DNA from: Xenorhabdus indica
GTDB taxonomy: Bacteria; Pseudomonadota; Gammaproteobacteria; Enterobacterales; Enterobacteriaceae
Direction of reading: 5' to 3'
Length of the DNA stretch: 64,000 bases
Assembly (NCBI RefSeq): GCF_014467235.1
Contig: NZ_NKHP01000019.1
Location: 1 to 64,000, forward strand
In this document: positions 44,882 through 55,161 of the stretch, in pieces
Layout of the letters: each line of letters begins with the position of its first letter
Numbering within the stretch: the stretch's first letter is position 1
Notes under the pieces: generated by a model
What the model was told of the DNA's origin: nothing
Databases searched by the model: none
What the model saw: the letters and a program-made list of their open reading frames with translations, nothing else
Program-made: the position numbers and the translations under genes

Positions 44882-46492
44882 TTATTCGAGATCTACATTG
44901 TAAAAGAGGTGCCTGCCGAGTGGATCGACCTCATAACCCTTCACTTCTTTACGAATAGGTTCGTAAACCGTAGAGTGGGCAATAATCAATGCAGGGACTT
45001 GCTCATGCATTACTACCTGAGCCTGCTTATAAAGCTCTGTGCGTTTGACAATATCAGCCGTTGTACGTGCTGGCTGAATAATGTCCTCAAACTGTTGGTC
45101 GCACCATTTTGAATAATTGGAACCTCGTTCTTTGGCTGCGCAACTAAACAGAGTTCCAAAGAAGTTATCAGGATCACCGTTATCCCCCGTCCATCCCATC
45201 ATGACGTTTTGAGGTTCGCCATCTTTGGCTCGTTTCAGGTATTCGCCCCATTCATAACTGACAATCTTGGCTTTTACACCAATTTTAGCCCAGTCAGCCT
45301 GAATCATTTCCGCCATACGGCGGGCATTCGGGTTATAAGGACGCTGTACCGGCATTGCCCAAAGATCAGTTTCAAAACCATTCGGGAAACCCGCTTCTTT
45401 CAGCAGTTCTTTAGCCTTCACCGAATCATAGGAGTAATCTTTGATGTCATCGTTATAGCCCCACATCGTAGGAGGGATCAGGTTTTTCGCTTTCTGACCG
45501 GCGCCTTGATACACAGCCGCGATGATGGCATCTTTGTTCACCGCCATCGTCAACGCTTGACGAACTTTGAGGTTGTCCATTGGCTTCTTGGAGACGTTAT
45601 AAGAGAGATAACCCACATTCAGCCCTGCTTGTTCTTTCAGTACAATATCCTTATTCTGCTTCATACTCGCAATATCAGCCGGGTTCGGGTATGGCATGAC
45701 CTGACATTCATTTTTCTGCAATTTTGCATAACGTACAGAAGCATCAGGGGTAATGGAGAAGACCAACCGATCAATTTTCGCCGGCCCTTGCCAATAATCT
45801 TTGAACGCTTTATAGAGAATGCGGGAGTCTTTCTGGTATTGCACTAACTGGAACGGCCCTGTACCCACCGGATTCAGATCCACTTTTTCCGGCGTACCAG
45901 CCTTCATCATGGCATCAGCATATTCTTTGGAGAGAATTGAGGCAAAATCCATAGCTATATTAGCCAGAAAAGGCGCTTCAGGACGGGACAGCACAAAGCG
46001 GACAGTATAGTCATCCACTTTCTCTATTTTGCTGATGATATTCCCCATATCCATGCCGATAAAGTATTCATAGCTGCCACCGGATACTTTATGGTACGGG
46101 TGATTTTTATCCTTTTGGCGCATAAAGGTAAAGATAACGTCATCGGCGTTGAAATCACGTGTGGATTTGAAATTTTTACTGCTCTGCCATTTTACGCCCT
46201 TGCGCAAATAGAATGTGTAGGTTTTGCCATCGTCACTGATTTCCCACCGTTCAGACAAACTTGGAATAATCTCTGTTGTACCTGATTTGAAGTCCACCAG
46301 ACGATTATAAATTTGTCTGGCAGTTGCATCAAAAGTTGTACCAGAAGTGAATAACTGCGGGTTAAAGCCTTCAGGTGAACCTTCAGAGCAATAAACCAGT
46401 GTTTTTGCCTGCACACTGGCTGCTACAGCCAATGAAACAAGACCAATACCCAATTTCAATAAACCGGGCTTTTTCTTTTTGGAGATAATCAT
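44882..46492 (-). CDS. dppA: Periplasmic dipeptide-binding protein DppA
   Basis: This 536-residue solute-binding protein (SBP_bac_5) has a signal peptide (about residues 1-29, ending SVQA), the mature start KTLVYCSEGSPEGFNPQLFT, TARQIYNRLVDFKSGT, and YSYDSVKAKELLKEAGFPNG. It delivers dipeptides to DppBCDF, and in E. coli also serves haem uptake and dipeptide chemotaxis. It is the first gene of the operon. The upstream gap of about 0.6 kb must hold the promoter. Confidence 0.96.
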   Translation of the reverse strand: MIISKKKKPGLLKLGIGLVSLAVAASVQAKTLVYCSEGSPEGFNPQLFTSGTTFDATARQIYNRLVDFKSGTTEIIPSLSERWEISDDGKTYTFYLRKGVKWQSSKNFKSTRDFNADDVIFTFMRQKDKNHPYHKVSGGSYEYFIGMDMGNIISKIEKVDDYTVRFVLSRPEAPFLANIAMDFASILSKEYADAMMKAGTPEKVDLNPVGTGPFQLVQYQKDSRILYKAFKDYWQGPAKIDRLVFSITPDASVRYAKLQKNECQVMPYPNPADIASMKQNKDIVLKEQAGLNVGYLSYNVSKKPMDNLKVRQALTMAVNKDAIIAAVYQGAGQKAKNLIPPTMWGYNDDIKDYSYDSVKAKELLKEAGFPNGFETDLWAMPVQRPYNPNARRMAEMIQADWAKIGVKAKIVSYEWGEYLKRAKDGEPQNVMMGWTGDNGDPDNFFGTLFSCAAKERGSNYSKWCDQQFEDIIQPARTTADIVKRTELYKQAQVVMHEQVPALIIAHSTVYEPIRKEVKGYEVDPLGRHLFYNVDLE

Positions 46493-47044
46493 TACTTAAA
46501 CTCCGTTTGTGATGTTTATTGTGCCTTAGCCAAGTCCAGAGTTTCCTGCCTGAATATCACTGCCCCGGCTTGTGTTATTTTTGTCGCTTATCAATTAATC
46601 AATTGTTATTCCTGACGTCAATATAATCACCATGCCACATGCAACAACAAAAAAACATAAAAGAAAAAAAACGCTAACAACTCTGGTTAAAAAACATGAC
46701 ACCAGACACAGATATAGATAAAAAAACTGGAAATATCCCTTATTGAAAGAATTAATTTCTATAAATTATAATTTTAAATTTGTGACCGGATACTTAAATA
46801 ATGAACAGAAAAAATTATCAGAAGGGTGACGTGGAACAAGGTGCCGAATCGAATCAAGAGAAATAAATGTTTTAAATTTATTCAATTCAGATGAAATTAA
46901 TAACATCATCAATTAAATTAGTCATTTAATATGAAAATTCTATTTATGAAAACGATGGAATTTCATGGTGCTATTTTGCCCAAATTGGGCATAGTTCATA
47001 CTGGGTGGCTAAGTAAATTAGTGGCTAAGTAAAAGTAAAAAGGC
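46493..47044. other. AT-rich region upstream of dppA
   Basis: No intact gene. It holds the dppA promoter on the minus strand. A perfect palindrome, GCCCAAATTGGGC, lies at 46978-46990, and GTGGCTAAGTAAA is directly repeated at 47005-47017 and 47021-47033. Both lie just before a Phd-like antitoxin fragment. Confidence 0.45.
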
Positions 47045-47098
47045 ATGACTATTCAAGTAAATATGCACGAGGCAAAAACACATTTGAGCCTGTTTAAA
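47045..47098 (+). pseudogene. Phd/YefM-type antitoxin, N-terminal fragment
   Basis: The frame opens MTIQVNMHEAKTHLSLFK. The stretch IQVNMHEAKTHLS is the conserved start of Phd/YefM antitoxins. After about codon 18 similarity is lost and the frame runs into the tRNA terminator. No toxin gene is nearby. This is a scrap of a toxin-antitoxin module, possibly carried in by an element that used the tRNA-Pro gene. Confidence 0.5.
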
Positions 47099-47135
47099 AG
47101 TAAGAATGCGGTTTATTTTTCATTTGTTACATATG

Positions 47136-47163
47136 AAAAAACCCCGCTCAAAGAGCGGGGTTT
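47136..47163 (-). terminator. Terminator of tRNA-Pro
   Basis: AAACCCCGCTC and GAGCGGGGTTT form an 11-base stem with a three-base loop; on the minus strand the stem ends in a run of T residues. It lies eight bases after the tRNA 3' end. Confidence 0.88.
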
Positions 47164-47171
47164 CAGAATGC

Positions 47172-47248
47172 TGGTCGGCGAGAGAGGATTCGAACCTCCG
47201 ACCCACTGGTCCCAAACCAGTTGCGCTACCAAGCTGCGCTACTCGCCG
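47172..47248 (-). tRNA. proM: tRNA-Pro, anticodon TGG
   Basis: On the minus strand the 77-base sequence begins CGGCGAG and ends CTCGCCGACCA, so the acceptor stem pairs perfectly and CCA is encoded. The D arm (AGCGCAGCTTGGTAGCGC), anticodon arm (CTGGTTTGGGACCAG, anticodon TGG) and T arm (GGAGGTTCGAATCCTC) are all standard. It is nearly the same as E. coli proM. Here it stands alone between glyS and dppA, while in E. coli proM lies in a four-tRNA operon; the tRNA near E. coli dppA is proK (CGG). Confidence 0.96.
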
Positions 47249-47362
47249 AAAACGAAGCGCATCTTACTGCCGACATCACGGATCGTCAATATCTTTTTAA
47301 AGATAAGTGGTTATTTGATGATATTCCGTCCAAAGTTTACACATTGTAATATCTTCAGATAG

Positions 47363-47393
47363 CAAAAAGCCCCGCTATGATCCGCGAGGCTCT
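47363..47393 (-). terminator. Terminator of glyQS
   Basis: On the minus strand AGCCTCGC pairs, with one mismatch, with GCGGGGCT and is followed by TTTTTGCT. It lies about 60 bases beyond the glyS stop. Confidence 0.75.
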
Positions 47394-47452
47394 GTCTTAA
47401 TAGTAATTAGCTTTAAAGGTACTTACACTAACTCAATAAAACTTATCAGCAA

Positions 47453-49522
47453 TTACTGGAGCAGTGAAATATCCGCTACCCGCAGGAACAACTCGCGCAG
47501 TTCACTCAATAGCGTCAGGCGATTTGCTCTTACTTGCAGATCTTCATCCATCACCATTACATTATCGAAGAATGCATCCACAGCTTCACGCAAAGAAGCC
47601 AGTTCAACCAGCGCATCCTGATAGTTACCTTCTGCAAACAGAGGTACCAGCTTCTCTTTCAATACAACAAGGTGAGTCGCCAGTTGGATCTCTTCCGCTG
47701 CTTTCAACACTGAAGCCTGAACAGTGTCATTCAGCTTCTCTTCTGATTTTGCCAGAATGTTGGAAACACGCTTATTCGCTGCCGCCAGAGAAACTGCTTC
47801 ATCTAATGTACGGAAATGCGTGACCGCTTTCATACGGGCATCAAAGTCTGCCGGTTGAGTCGGACGACGTGCCAGTACGGCCTGGATAGTATCAACGCTG
47901 TAGCCCTGCTCCTGATACCAGGTGCGGAAACGACCGAGCATAAACTCAACCACATCATCGACAACGTTTTCATTGGTCAGTTTGTCACCATACAGACGCA
48001 CAGCTTCCTCAGACAAAGTCTGGAGGTCGAGAGGCAGTTTTTTCTCAACAATAATACGCAGCACACCCAACGCGGCCCGACGCAGTGCAAAGGGGTCTTT
48101 ATCCCCTTTAGGATGTTGACCGATGCCGAAAATTCCTGCCAGCGTATCCATCTTATCGGCGATCGCTATGGCACAGGAAACTCCGGTAGATGGCAGATCA
48201 TCACCAGAAAAACGCGGCTGATACTGTTCATTCAGTGCCAGAGCCACATCTTCAGCTTCGCCATCATGACGAGCATAGTGCATTCCCATCACACCCTGCG
48301 TATCGGTGAACTCAAAAACCATGTTAGTCATTAAGTCACACTTAGACAGTAAACCTGCGCGGGTCGCATGAGTAACATCTGCCCCGATCTTTTCAGCAAT
48401 CCAGCCAGCCAGAGCCTGAATACGGTCTGTTTTATCGCGCAGTGTACCCAGTTGTTTCTGGAACAGAACGGTCTCCAGACGTGGCAGGTTATCTTCCAGA
48501 CGTTGTTTACGGTCAGTATTGAAGAAAAATTCAGCATCTGCCAGACGTGGACGCACTACTTTTTCGTTGCCTGTGATGATCTGCTGAGGATCAGAAGATT
48601 CAATATTGGTAACAAAAATAAAGTTCGCCATCAACTTGCCGGATTTATCGTAAACCGGAAAATATTTCTGGTCGCCTTTCATGGTATAAACCAGCGCTTC
48701 GGCAGGCACTTCAAGAAATTTTTCTTCAAATTTTGCTGTCAGAACAACAGGCCATTCCACTAATGAAGTGACTTCTTCCAGCAAACTGTCAGTCAAATCT
48801 GCCACACCACCAAGCTGTGTCGCTGCTTGTTCTGCATCACGCTTGATCAAAGCCTTACGCGTTTCATAATCCGCAATGACCCGACCACGCTCCTGCAAAA
48901 TTGCCGGATACTGCTCTGCGTTATCAATGGAAAACTCCGCCTCTCCCATAAAACGGTGACCACGAATAATACGATCAGATTTGATACCCAGAATTTCGCC
49001 TTCAATCACTTCACTACCCAGAAGCATAGTGATGGTATGTACTGGACGGACAAATTGGGTTTCTTTATCTCCCCAGCGCATTAGTTTAGGGATCGGTAAT
49101 TTACTCAACGCACTGCTTACCATATCCGCCAGCAATTCTTTCGCTTCATGGCCTTTAACCTGAGCACGATAAAGTAACCATTCACCTTTATCAGTTACCA
49201 TACGCTCAGCCTGATCAACGGTAATACCGCAACCGCGTGCCCAACCTTCCGCTGCTTTGGTTGGTTTTCCTTCCGTATCAAACGCCTGAGCAATAGCAGG
49301 GCCACGTTTTTCTATTTCACGATCAGCCTGTGCCGCCGCCAGATTTGCCACTTTCAACGCCAGACGACGAGGAGCAGCAAACCAGCTAACTTCACCATGA
49401 CCCAGATTGGCGTTTTGCAGTTCTACTTCAAAATTGGCCGCAAAGGATTCAGCCAATGAACGCAGTGCCTTTGGTGGCAACTCTTCGGTGCCGATTTCCA
49501 CAAGGAAAGTCTGTTGAGTCAT
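47453..49522 (-). CDS. glyS: Glycyl-tRNA synthetase beta subunit
   Basis: This 689-residue protein matches bacterial Gly[58 protein letters not shown], the HD-like [20 protein letters not shown] and the C-terminal anticodon-binding region [20 protein letters not shown]. It forms the alpha2-beta2 enzyme that charges tRNA-Gly. It follows glyQ by nine bases. Confidence 0.97.
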   Translation of the reverse strand: MTQQTFLVEIGTEELPPKALRSLAESFAANFEVELQNANLGHGEVSWFAAPRRLALKVANLAAAQADREIEKRGPAIAQAFDTEGKPTKAAEGWARGCGITVDQAERMVTDKGEWLLYRAQVKGHEAKELLADMVSSALSKLPIPKLMRWGDKETQFVRPVHTITMLLGSEVIEGEILGIKSDRIIRGHRFMGEAEFSIDNAEQYPAILQERGRVIADYETRKALIKRDAEQAATQLGGVADLTDSLLEEVTSLVEWPVVLTAKFEEKFLEVPAEALVYTMKGDQKYFPVYDKSGKLMANFIFVTNIESSDPQQIITGNEKVVRPRLADAEFFFNTDRKQRLEDNLPRLETVLFQKQLGTLRDKTDRIQALAGWIAEKIGADVTHATRAGLLSKCDLMTNMVFEFTDTQGVMGMHYARHDGEAEDVALALNEQYQPRFSGDDLPSTGVSCAIAIADKMDTLAGIFGIGQHPKGDKDPFALRRAALGVLRIIVEKKLPLDLQTLSEEAVRLYGDKLTNENVVDDVVEFMLGRFRTWYQEQGYSVDTIQAVLARRPTQPADFDARMKAVTHFRTLDEAVSLAAANKRVSNILAKSEEKLNDTVQASVLKAAEEIQLATHLVVLKEKLVPLFAEGNYQDALVELASLREAVDAFFDNVMVMDEDLQVRANRLTLLSELRELFLRVADISLLQ

Positions 49523-49531
49523 GATGGCCTC

Positions 49532-50440
49532 TTATTTTCTGTTACACATAGGGAAGCCAAGCGCCTCACGGGAGGCATAGTAAGCTTCAGCAACTGCTTT
49601 GGTCAGAGTACGGATGCGCAGAATATAACGCTGACGCTCAGTCACGGAAATCGCTTTACGGGCATCCAGCAAGTTGAAGGTGTGACCCGCTTTTAGAATG
49701 CGCTCATAAGCAGGAAGTGGCAGTGGAGTTTCCAACGCCAGTAATTCCTGCGCTTCTTTTTCGTATTGCTCAAAGCAGGTAAACAGGAAATCGACATCAG
49801 CGTGTTCAAAATTGTAAGTAGACTGCTCAACCTCGTTCTGGTGGTAAATGTCGCCATACGTGGTTTTACCCAACGGACCATCACTCCACACCAGATCGTA
49901 CACACTGTCTACGCCCTGAATATACATTGCCAGACGTTCCAAACCATAAGTAATCTCGCCAGTGACTGGTTTACATTCAAGACCACCGACCTGTTGGAAG
50001 TAAGTGAACTGGGTCACTTCCATGCCGTTCAGCCAAACTTCCCATCCCAGTCCCCAAGCACCTAATGTCGGGTTTTCCCAGTTATCTTCAACAAAGCGGA
50101 TATCATGAACGGTAGGATCAAGCCCTAACTCTTTCAGGGAACCCAGGTAAAGCTCCTGGATGTTATCTGGAGATGGCTTGATGATAACCTGAAACTGGTA
50201 GTAGTGCTGGAGCCGGTTTGGGTTTTCACCATAACGCCCATCAGTTGGACGACGGGATGGTTGCACATAAGCTGCGGCAATAGGCTCCGGCCCCAAAGCA
50301 CGCAAGCAGGTTATAGGGTGAGAAGTTCCTGCGCCGACTTCCATATCCAATGGTTGGACAATGGTACAGCCTTGACGCGCCCAGTAATCCTGTAATGTCA
50401 GGATGATCCCCTGAAAGGTTTTGGTATCAAACTTTTGCAT
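49532..50440 (-). CDS. glyQ: Glycyl-tRNA synthetase alpha subunit
   Basis: This 302-residue class II synthetase subunit has the typical [60 protein letters not shown] and [20 protein letters not shown]. It holds the catalytic site for glycine activation. It is first in the glyQ-glyS operon and divergent from tag. Confidence 0.97.
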   Translation of the reverse strand: MQKFDTKTFQGIILTLQDYWARQGCTIVQPLDMEVGAGTSHPITCLRALGPEPIAAAYVQPSRRPTDGRYGENPNRLQHYYQFQVIIKPSPDNIQELYLGSLKELGLDPTVHDIRFVEDNWENPTLGAWGLGWEVWLNGMEVTQFTYFQQVGGLECKPVTGEITYGLERLAMYIQGVDSVYDLVWSDGPLGKTTYGDIYHQNEVEQSTYNFEHADVDFLFTCFEQYEKEAQELLALETPLPLPAYERILKAGHTFNLLDARKAISVTERQRYILRIRTLTKAVAEAYYASREALGFPMCNRK

Positions 50441-50634
50441 GTTGAATTCGCACGCGATACATATAAATTTAAACGAAAGCGTTCAGTATACCTTCTGACT
50501 GTAAGATATACAGCATTGATCACGCCCAATTTTGTCACAGTATAAAAAAATCTTACCCTTGCCACTTTATTTGTATATTTATACAGCTAAAATTAGCGTA
50601 ATTATTCACCATTATCTGTGGAGACGTGCAATTC

Positions 50635-51246
50635 ATGAATAAGGAAATAACTCGCTGTGGCTGGGTTACATCTGATCCTGATTATCTGGCTTATCACGAC
50701 AATGAATGGGGTAAACCGCTAAAAGACAGCCTACAGCTTTTCGAATTGATTTGCCTTGAAGGGCAACAAGCAGGTTTATCGTGGCTCACCATTCTGAAAA
50801 AACGAGAGGGTTATCGAAAATGTTTCCATCAATTTGATCCTGTCAAAATTGCTGAAATGGATGAAGATGATGTCGAGAAACTGATGCAAGATCCTGCTAT
50901 TGTCCGCAACCGCGCTAAAATCAATGCCATTATTCATAATGCTCGTGCGTACCTGAAAATGGCCGAACAGAAAGAAGATTTCTGTGAGTTTATCTGGCAA
51001 TTTGTTGATAACGATCCGCAAGTTAACCACTGGAAAACACGGGCAGAAGTGCCTGTCAAAACCGACCATTCTGATGCACTCTCAAAAGCACTGAAAAAAC
51101 GCGGATTTAAATTTATCGGCAGCACTACCTGTTATGCCTTTATGCAGGCTGCGGGTTTAGTCGATGATCACATCGCAAACTGTCTATGTCGGAAAATTAA
51201 AAATGTCGAAAAATTGAAAACCGAAAAACTGAAAATCAATGCATAA
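50635..51246 (+). CDS. tag: DNA-3-methyladenine glycosylase I
   Basis: The product of 203 residues matches E. coli Tag: RCGWVTSDPDYLAYHDNEWG, CLEGQQAGLSWLTILKKREG, HQFDPVKIAEMDEDDVEKLM and LSKALKKRGFKFIGSTTCYA. The zinc ligands (Cys in RCGWV, His in YHDNEWG, His and Cys in DDHIANC) are all present. It removes 3-methyladenine from alkylated DNA. The start at 50635 is chosen; GTG 50626 is possible. The C-terminal tail has a repeated lysine-rich stretch (KNVEKLKTEKLKIN) not found in E. coli. Confidence 0.95.
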   Translation: MNKEITRCGWVTSDPDYLAYHDNEWGKPLKDSLQLFELICLEGQQAGLSWLTILKKREGYRKCFHQFDPVKIAEMDEDDVEKLMQDPAIVRNRAKINAIIHNARAYLKMAEQKEDFCEFIWQFVDNDPQVNHWKTRAEVPVKTDHSDALSKALKKRGFKFIGSTTCYAFMQAAGLVDDHIANCLCRKIKNVEKLKTEKLKINA

Positions 51247-51318
51247 AAACAGGTGACAATGTAATAAGGTGCGGGGTATGGTGTCCTCTTATCCTACAAA
51301 AAAGACATAGCTGCTGTT

Positions 51319-52575
51319 ATGAAATTCTCTCAATTCGGAAACAAGTTCACGCAAGATTCAGGAATTACTCTCCTGATGAATGATCTCAACAAAGGTTTGA
51401 GAACACCCGGCGCGATTATGCTAGGTGGTGGTAATCCTGCTCATATTCCTGAAATGGATGACTATTTCCAACAACTATTGACAGATCTAGCGTTAAACGG
51501 TCAATTGACCGAAACACTGTGCAACTATGATGGGCCACAGGGAAAAAACACCTTAATCGCAGCATTGGCTCAAGAATTACAAGAAAAACTTGGTTGGGAA
51601 ATCCACCCACAAAATATTGCCCTGACTAATGGCAGCCAAAGCGCCTTCTTCTACCTGTTCAATTTATTAGCGGGACGTGCTGAAGATGGTTCAATGAAAC
51701 GGGTTCTGTTTCCTCTTGCACCCGAATATATTGGCTATTCTGATTCTGGCCTGGATGAAGGTTTATTTGTTGCCAATAAACCCAATATTGAATTACTACC
51801 CAATGGCCAATTTAAATATCGGGTTGATTTTGATCATCTGAATATTTCTGAAGATATCAACTTGATCTGTGTTTCCCGTCCAACTAATCCAACAGGTAAT
51901 GTCATCACTGATGAAGAATTACTGCGCCTGGATGCGTTGGCACAGCAACACCAAATCCCTCTGCTGATCGATAATGCCTACGGTGTACCGTTCCCAGGTA
52001 TTGTATTCAGTAATGCAACGCCTCTTTGGAATCCGAATATTATCTTATGCATGAGCCTATCCAAACTGGGGCTACCGGGTACTCGCTGTGGAATCATCAT
52101 TGCTACTGAGAAAATTATCCATGCTGTCAGTAACATGAATGGCGTTATTAGTCTGGCACCAGGCGGGGTTGGCTCTGCTATTACGCTGGAAATGATCCGC
52201 CGTAATGATCTGTTCCGTTTATCCCAGAATGTTATTCAGCCATTTTATAAGAAACGGGTAGATCGCGTAATTGAGATCATCCGCCGTTATATGTCAGAAG
52301 AACACTGCCTTATTCATAAACCAGAAGGAGCAATATTCCTCTGGTTATGGTTTAAAAATCTGCCTATTACGACAGAAGTCCTTTATCAGCGATTAAAAAA
52401 ACGAAAAGTGTTGATGGTGCCGGGACACTACTTTTTCCCTGGCTTGGAACACAACTGGCCTCACGCCCATCAATGTATGCGTATGAACTATGTACCTGAT
52501 TTAGAGAAAATCGAAGAAGGTGTTCGAATTTTATCCGAAGAAATTGAAATCGCTCATAAAGAAACAGATCGCTAA
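51319..52575 (+). CDS. avtA: Valine-pyruvate aminotransferase
   Basis: This 418-residue PLP enzyme matches AvtA: MLGGGNPAHIPEMDDYFQQL, NYDGPQGKNTLIAALA, ALTNGSQSAFFYLFNLLAGR, VSRPTNPTGNVITDEE, and the Schiff-base lysine in SLSKLGLPGTRCG. It interconverts valine and 2-oxoisovalerate, with pyruvate/alanine as partner. It stands alone, 72 bases after tag on the same strand. Confidence 0.95.
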   Translation: MKFSQFGNKFTQDSGITLLMNDLNKGLRTPGAIMLGGGNPAHIPEMDDYFQQLLTDLALNGQLTETLCNYDGPQGKNTLIAALAQELQEKLGWEIHPQNIALTNGSQSAFFYLFNLLAGRAEDGSMKRVLFPLAPEYIGYSDSGLDEGLFVANKPNIELLPNGQFKYRVDFDHLNISEDINLICVSRPTNPTGNVITDEELLRLDALAQQHQIPLLIDNAYGVPFPGIVFSNATPLWNPNIILCMSLSKLGLPGTRCGIIIATEKIIHAVSNMNGVISLAPGGVGSAITLEMIRRNDLFRLSQNVIQPFYKKRVDRVIEIIRRYMSEEHCLIHKPEGAIFLWLWFKNLPITTEVLYQRLKKRKVLMVPGHYFFPGLEHNWPHAHQCMRMNYVPDLEKIEEGVRILSEEIEIAHKETDR

Positions 52576-52586
52576 TCAAAATAATA

Positions 52587-52616
52587 AAAAAGCTCCCTCA
52601 TTTAAGGTGAGGGAGT
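52587..52616. terminator. Stem-loop after avtA, T-run on the minus side
   Basis: CTCCCTCA (52593-52600) and TGAGGGAG (52608-52615) pair perfectly. In the plus direction only TAAAATG follows, while on the minus strand the stem is followed by CTTTTTTATT. It could serve avtA weakly, and fits better as an end for a minus-strand transcript from the region 52620-53200. Confidence 0.7.
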
Positions 52617-53285
52617 AAAATGATAACGAGGACTTTTTACCTGAGAACAGGACAGTAGTTATTAGAATCCCAAAAGAATTCTTCACACATAGCAGGAAAG
52701 GAAAACAATCCTTGTTTATACACTTTCCCTGAACTCGGCATATTTAACCAGAAAATAAAAAATCTAATGGCCTGAATAGATAAGATTTTTTAACTTTAAA
52801 TTGCCTCTACTAGGTGAAATTAAGATGATTGCCACGTATTATGTGATCTAAAGCACATTTAATGAATGAAACACATATGCCTAATTATTTAACATTGTCT
52901 TTAATCCCTCACATCTCACAGAAAGTAGTCATCTACACCTAATGCCCAAACCTTATTTCCTCAAACTCAGTGACTAATTTAAGCAATGAAAAATATTCAT
53001 TTGAGTAATTGCTTATAATGTTGATAGATTTACAAGTAATAATTTATATATGTTCTTACTTTTTATTAACTTTTTATTAAAAAAAATAAAAATATAAAAA
53101 AATTTAAAAATCTTCTGACGAAAAAAATTATTGCATTTAACAATAAGCGCTATAGCAAACTGAATATAACCTGACTATAGTAAATAATCATATAGAGTTA
53201 TCTTTATGATTAGGAAAAGTAACGCTAAAGTAGATATAAGAACTTGGATATCGGCAAATTAACTCATTGGGTTCATGGAATAGAA
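52617..53285. other. Intergenic region between avtA and yidQ
   Basis: About 0.67 kb without a protein gene I can support. It contains a near-consensus CRP site at 52842-52857 and is flanked on the left by a terminator that faces minus-strand transcripts. The right half (52980-53200) is very AT-rich and probably holds the yidQ promoter. Confidence 0.5.
52837..52862. promoter_or_regulatory. Probable CRP (CAP) binding site
   Basis: TGTGA (52842-52846), six bases, then GCACA (52853-52857) gives a match of 9 out of 10 to the TGTGA-N6-TCACA consensus, with matching flanks (TTA before, TTTAA after). The regulated gene is unclear: yidQ starts about 430 bases away, and a minus-strand transcript towards 52587 is possible. 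Confidence 0.6.
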
Positions 53286-53639
53286 ATGATGAAAAACAGT
53301 AAACTGCTTCTATTATCCGCTACTATACTTGGATGGTCTCTGCTTACAGGCTGTTCCAGTATCATGACACATAGTGGCCCCAATCAAGGATATTATTCTG
53401 GGGCACAGGCTAATATTAACATGTTAAAAGATGATAAAACGGGATGGTTTCTGAAACCTTTGCTCGCAGTAGATCTACCCTTATCAGCCCTGTTAGATAC
53501 TCTTTTGCTCCCTTATGATTATGCTTTCTCAAATCAGGATCAAACAAGAAAATCACCTAAGCTTCGTGTTGAAAAACTGGAAAAAAATTCAACTCATACA
53601 CAACAGATATCAGATGAGCCCATAAATGGTGCGGACTGA
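53286..53639 (+). CDS. yidQ: YceK/YidQ family lipoprotein (DUF1375)
   Basis: The start is placed at 53286 (ATGATG). The product of 117 residues is a lipoprotein with lipobox LLTGC and a DUF1375 body (PNQGYYSGAQANINMLKDD, PLLAVDLPLSALLDTLLLPY, DYAF). In E. coli, yidQ adjoins yidR, and the next gene here is yidR, which supports this name. Function is unknown; E. coli family members are small envelope lipoproteins. An upstream in-frame start at 53244 would place extra residues before the signal peptide and is unlikely. Confidence 0.8.
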   Translation: MMKNSKLLLLSATILGWSLLTGCSSIMTHSGPNQGYYSGAQANINMLKDDKTGWFLKPLLAVDLPLSALLDTLLLPYDYAFSNQDQTRKSPKLRVEKLEKNSTHTQQISDEPINGAD

Positions 53640-53709
53640 TTCTTCATTGCTCTATCAATCCCAACTCTACCAGTATCCATTGTGCTGAAAATCGTCTTCA
53701 TATGTTTTT

Positions 53710-55026
53710 TCAGGCATCGTTACTGCACAAAGATGGTGCAGCGATGCCTGTCTCGACAATAAAGATCTGACGATAGCCATTAATGTCGCGCATAAAAGCA
53801 ACATGTCGATCATCAGGTGAGATCACTATTGCATCTGCACATGGAGCAAGGTCAGTACGTGCCGTTAGCCGCTGAACTTCACCATTTTGGCTATCACAAA
53901 GCATGACACTGTTATCACAGACAAAAGCAATAAATCGGCCCCGGCTATCCCAGTTAAATGCAGATTGTATGTCATATGCATTATGCGTGACCTGTATTGG
54001 TTCTCCCCCTTTTGGGGATACATACCATAACTGGATAGTTCCCTTATCATCTTTCATCAGAAAACAAATTTTATTGCCATCTGGAGATGTTCTTAACCAA
54101 TGACGGGGAGTACTGACCACTCCCGGCCAACGATTACGGTGGGTAAATGTTAAACGTTGCTGTTTCACTCCCGCAGGTGGTGCAGGTAAGGTCGTTTCCG
54201 TTCCGGTTAATGGCTGGTTACCTTCAACCGCATAATCTTCATCATGCTCAGGTAGGTCAACAAGGTAAATTTCAGGGATCTTTTCACCATTTTCAGCGCA
54301 TGTATCACCAATAAAAGCCAGAGCCCAACGCTGCCATTGCCCATTCTTTTTAAGATAACCCTGCTGCCCAATCCACCCTTCTTCATATGCACGATTGATC
54401 TCATCACTACCAGGGTGTGGATATGCTGTAGTGCGGCTCACTACCACCGAAAAATAGCTTCCATCATATTCTCTTGGATGTTTTTTGGCTGATATCACCG
54501 CTCTTAGTGGAATAGCGACCGCTACATTGCGTAAATCAAGTGCAGGATCCAACTCATGCATAACATGGTCGTTATAGGTAAAGCTTAAACGGCTGCCATC
54601 AGGACTAAAAACATGCACGTGTGTACCACCACGCAAGGCTCCGGCTGTATAAGGTGAGGTAATGTCCAACGCATCAATATTAACAGTAACATTTGGCTGA
54701 ATATCGGAAACAATGACACCACGGCGATGATGAAAATCGTATTGCCAGTGAGCATCGGGATTTTCCGGGCCATGAATAAACGCATAACGAGTAGGTTCCT
54801 GCGGACTAACTGTTACAACACCAACATGCGCACCGTCTTTTGCCTGATAAATAATCTCTGTTTGCCCATTAATTATATGAATTTTTTCTATCGTTAAGCC
54901 AGTAAAGTCTGCCCCGTTAGGACGTACATCATAGACTAACCACTGGCTATCAGGGGTCCAGATATTTATATTAGTTATCTGATGGCTACGGTTGTCGAAT
55001 GTAATCTGACGTTCCTTAAAAATCAT
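53710..55026 (-). CDS. yidR: YidR family beta-propeller-like protein (DUF3748)
   Basis: This 438-residue protein has repeated WD/TolB-like units: TPDSQWLVYDVRPNGADFTG, FSPDGSRLSFTYNDHVMHEL, RTSPDGNKICFLMKDDKGTI, WDSRGRFIAFVCDNSVML and SPDDRHVAFMRDINGYRQIF. It matches E. coli YidR (DUF3748). No signal peptide is evident. Its function is unknown. It converges with yidQ and is divergent from yicG. Confidence 0.85.
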   Translation of the reverse strand: MIFKERQITFDNRSHQITNINIWTPDSQWLVYDVRPNGADFTGLTIEKIHIINGQTEIIYQAKDGAHVGVVTVSPQEPTRYAFIHGPENPDAHWQYDFHHRRGVIVSDIQPNVTVNIDALDITSPYTAGALRGGTHVHVFSPDGSRLSFTYNDHVMHELDPALDLRNVAVAIPLRAVISAKKHPREYDGSYFSVVVSRTTAYPHPGSDEINRAYEEGWIGQQGYLKKNGQWQRWALAFIGDTCAENGEKIPEIYLVDLPEHDEDYAVEGNQPLTGTETTLPAPPAGVKQQRLTFTHRNRWPGVVSTPRHWLRTSPDGNKICFLMKDDKGTIQLWYVSPKGGEPIQVTHNAYDIQSAFNWDSRGRFIAFVCDNSVMLCDSQNGEVQRLTARTDLAPCADAIVISPDDRHVAFMRDINGYRQIFIVETGIAAPSLCSNDA

Positions 55027-55161
55027 TTTCCTACCTTAATAATTGAGGTTTCGGATAATAAAAACTAATGCTATTAAAATTTAACTAAAAAATTTCAATC
55101 GAGACGTTATTATTTCAGCATTATTCTTTACTTCACGTTATATTCCATTTAATTAAAATTT

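Noticed and set aside
47045-47362. Open reading frame of 105 codons across the tRNA-Pro gene
   Set aside because: Most of it is the tRNA, its terminator and flanks read in the wrong strand. Only the first 18 codons look like a Phd fragment.
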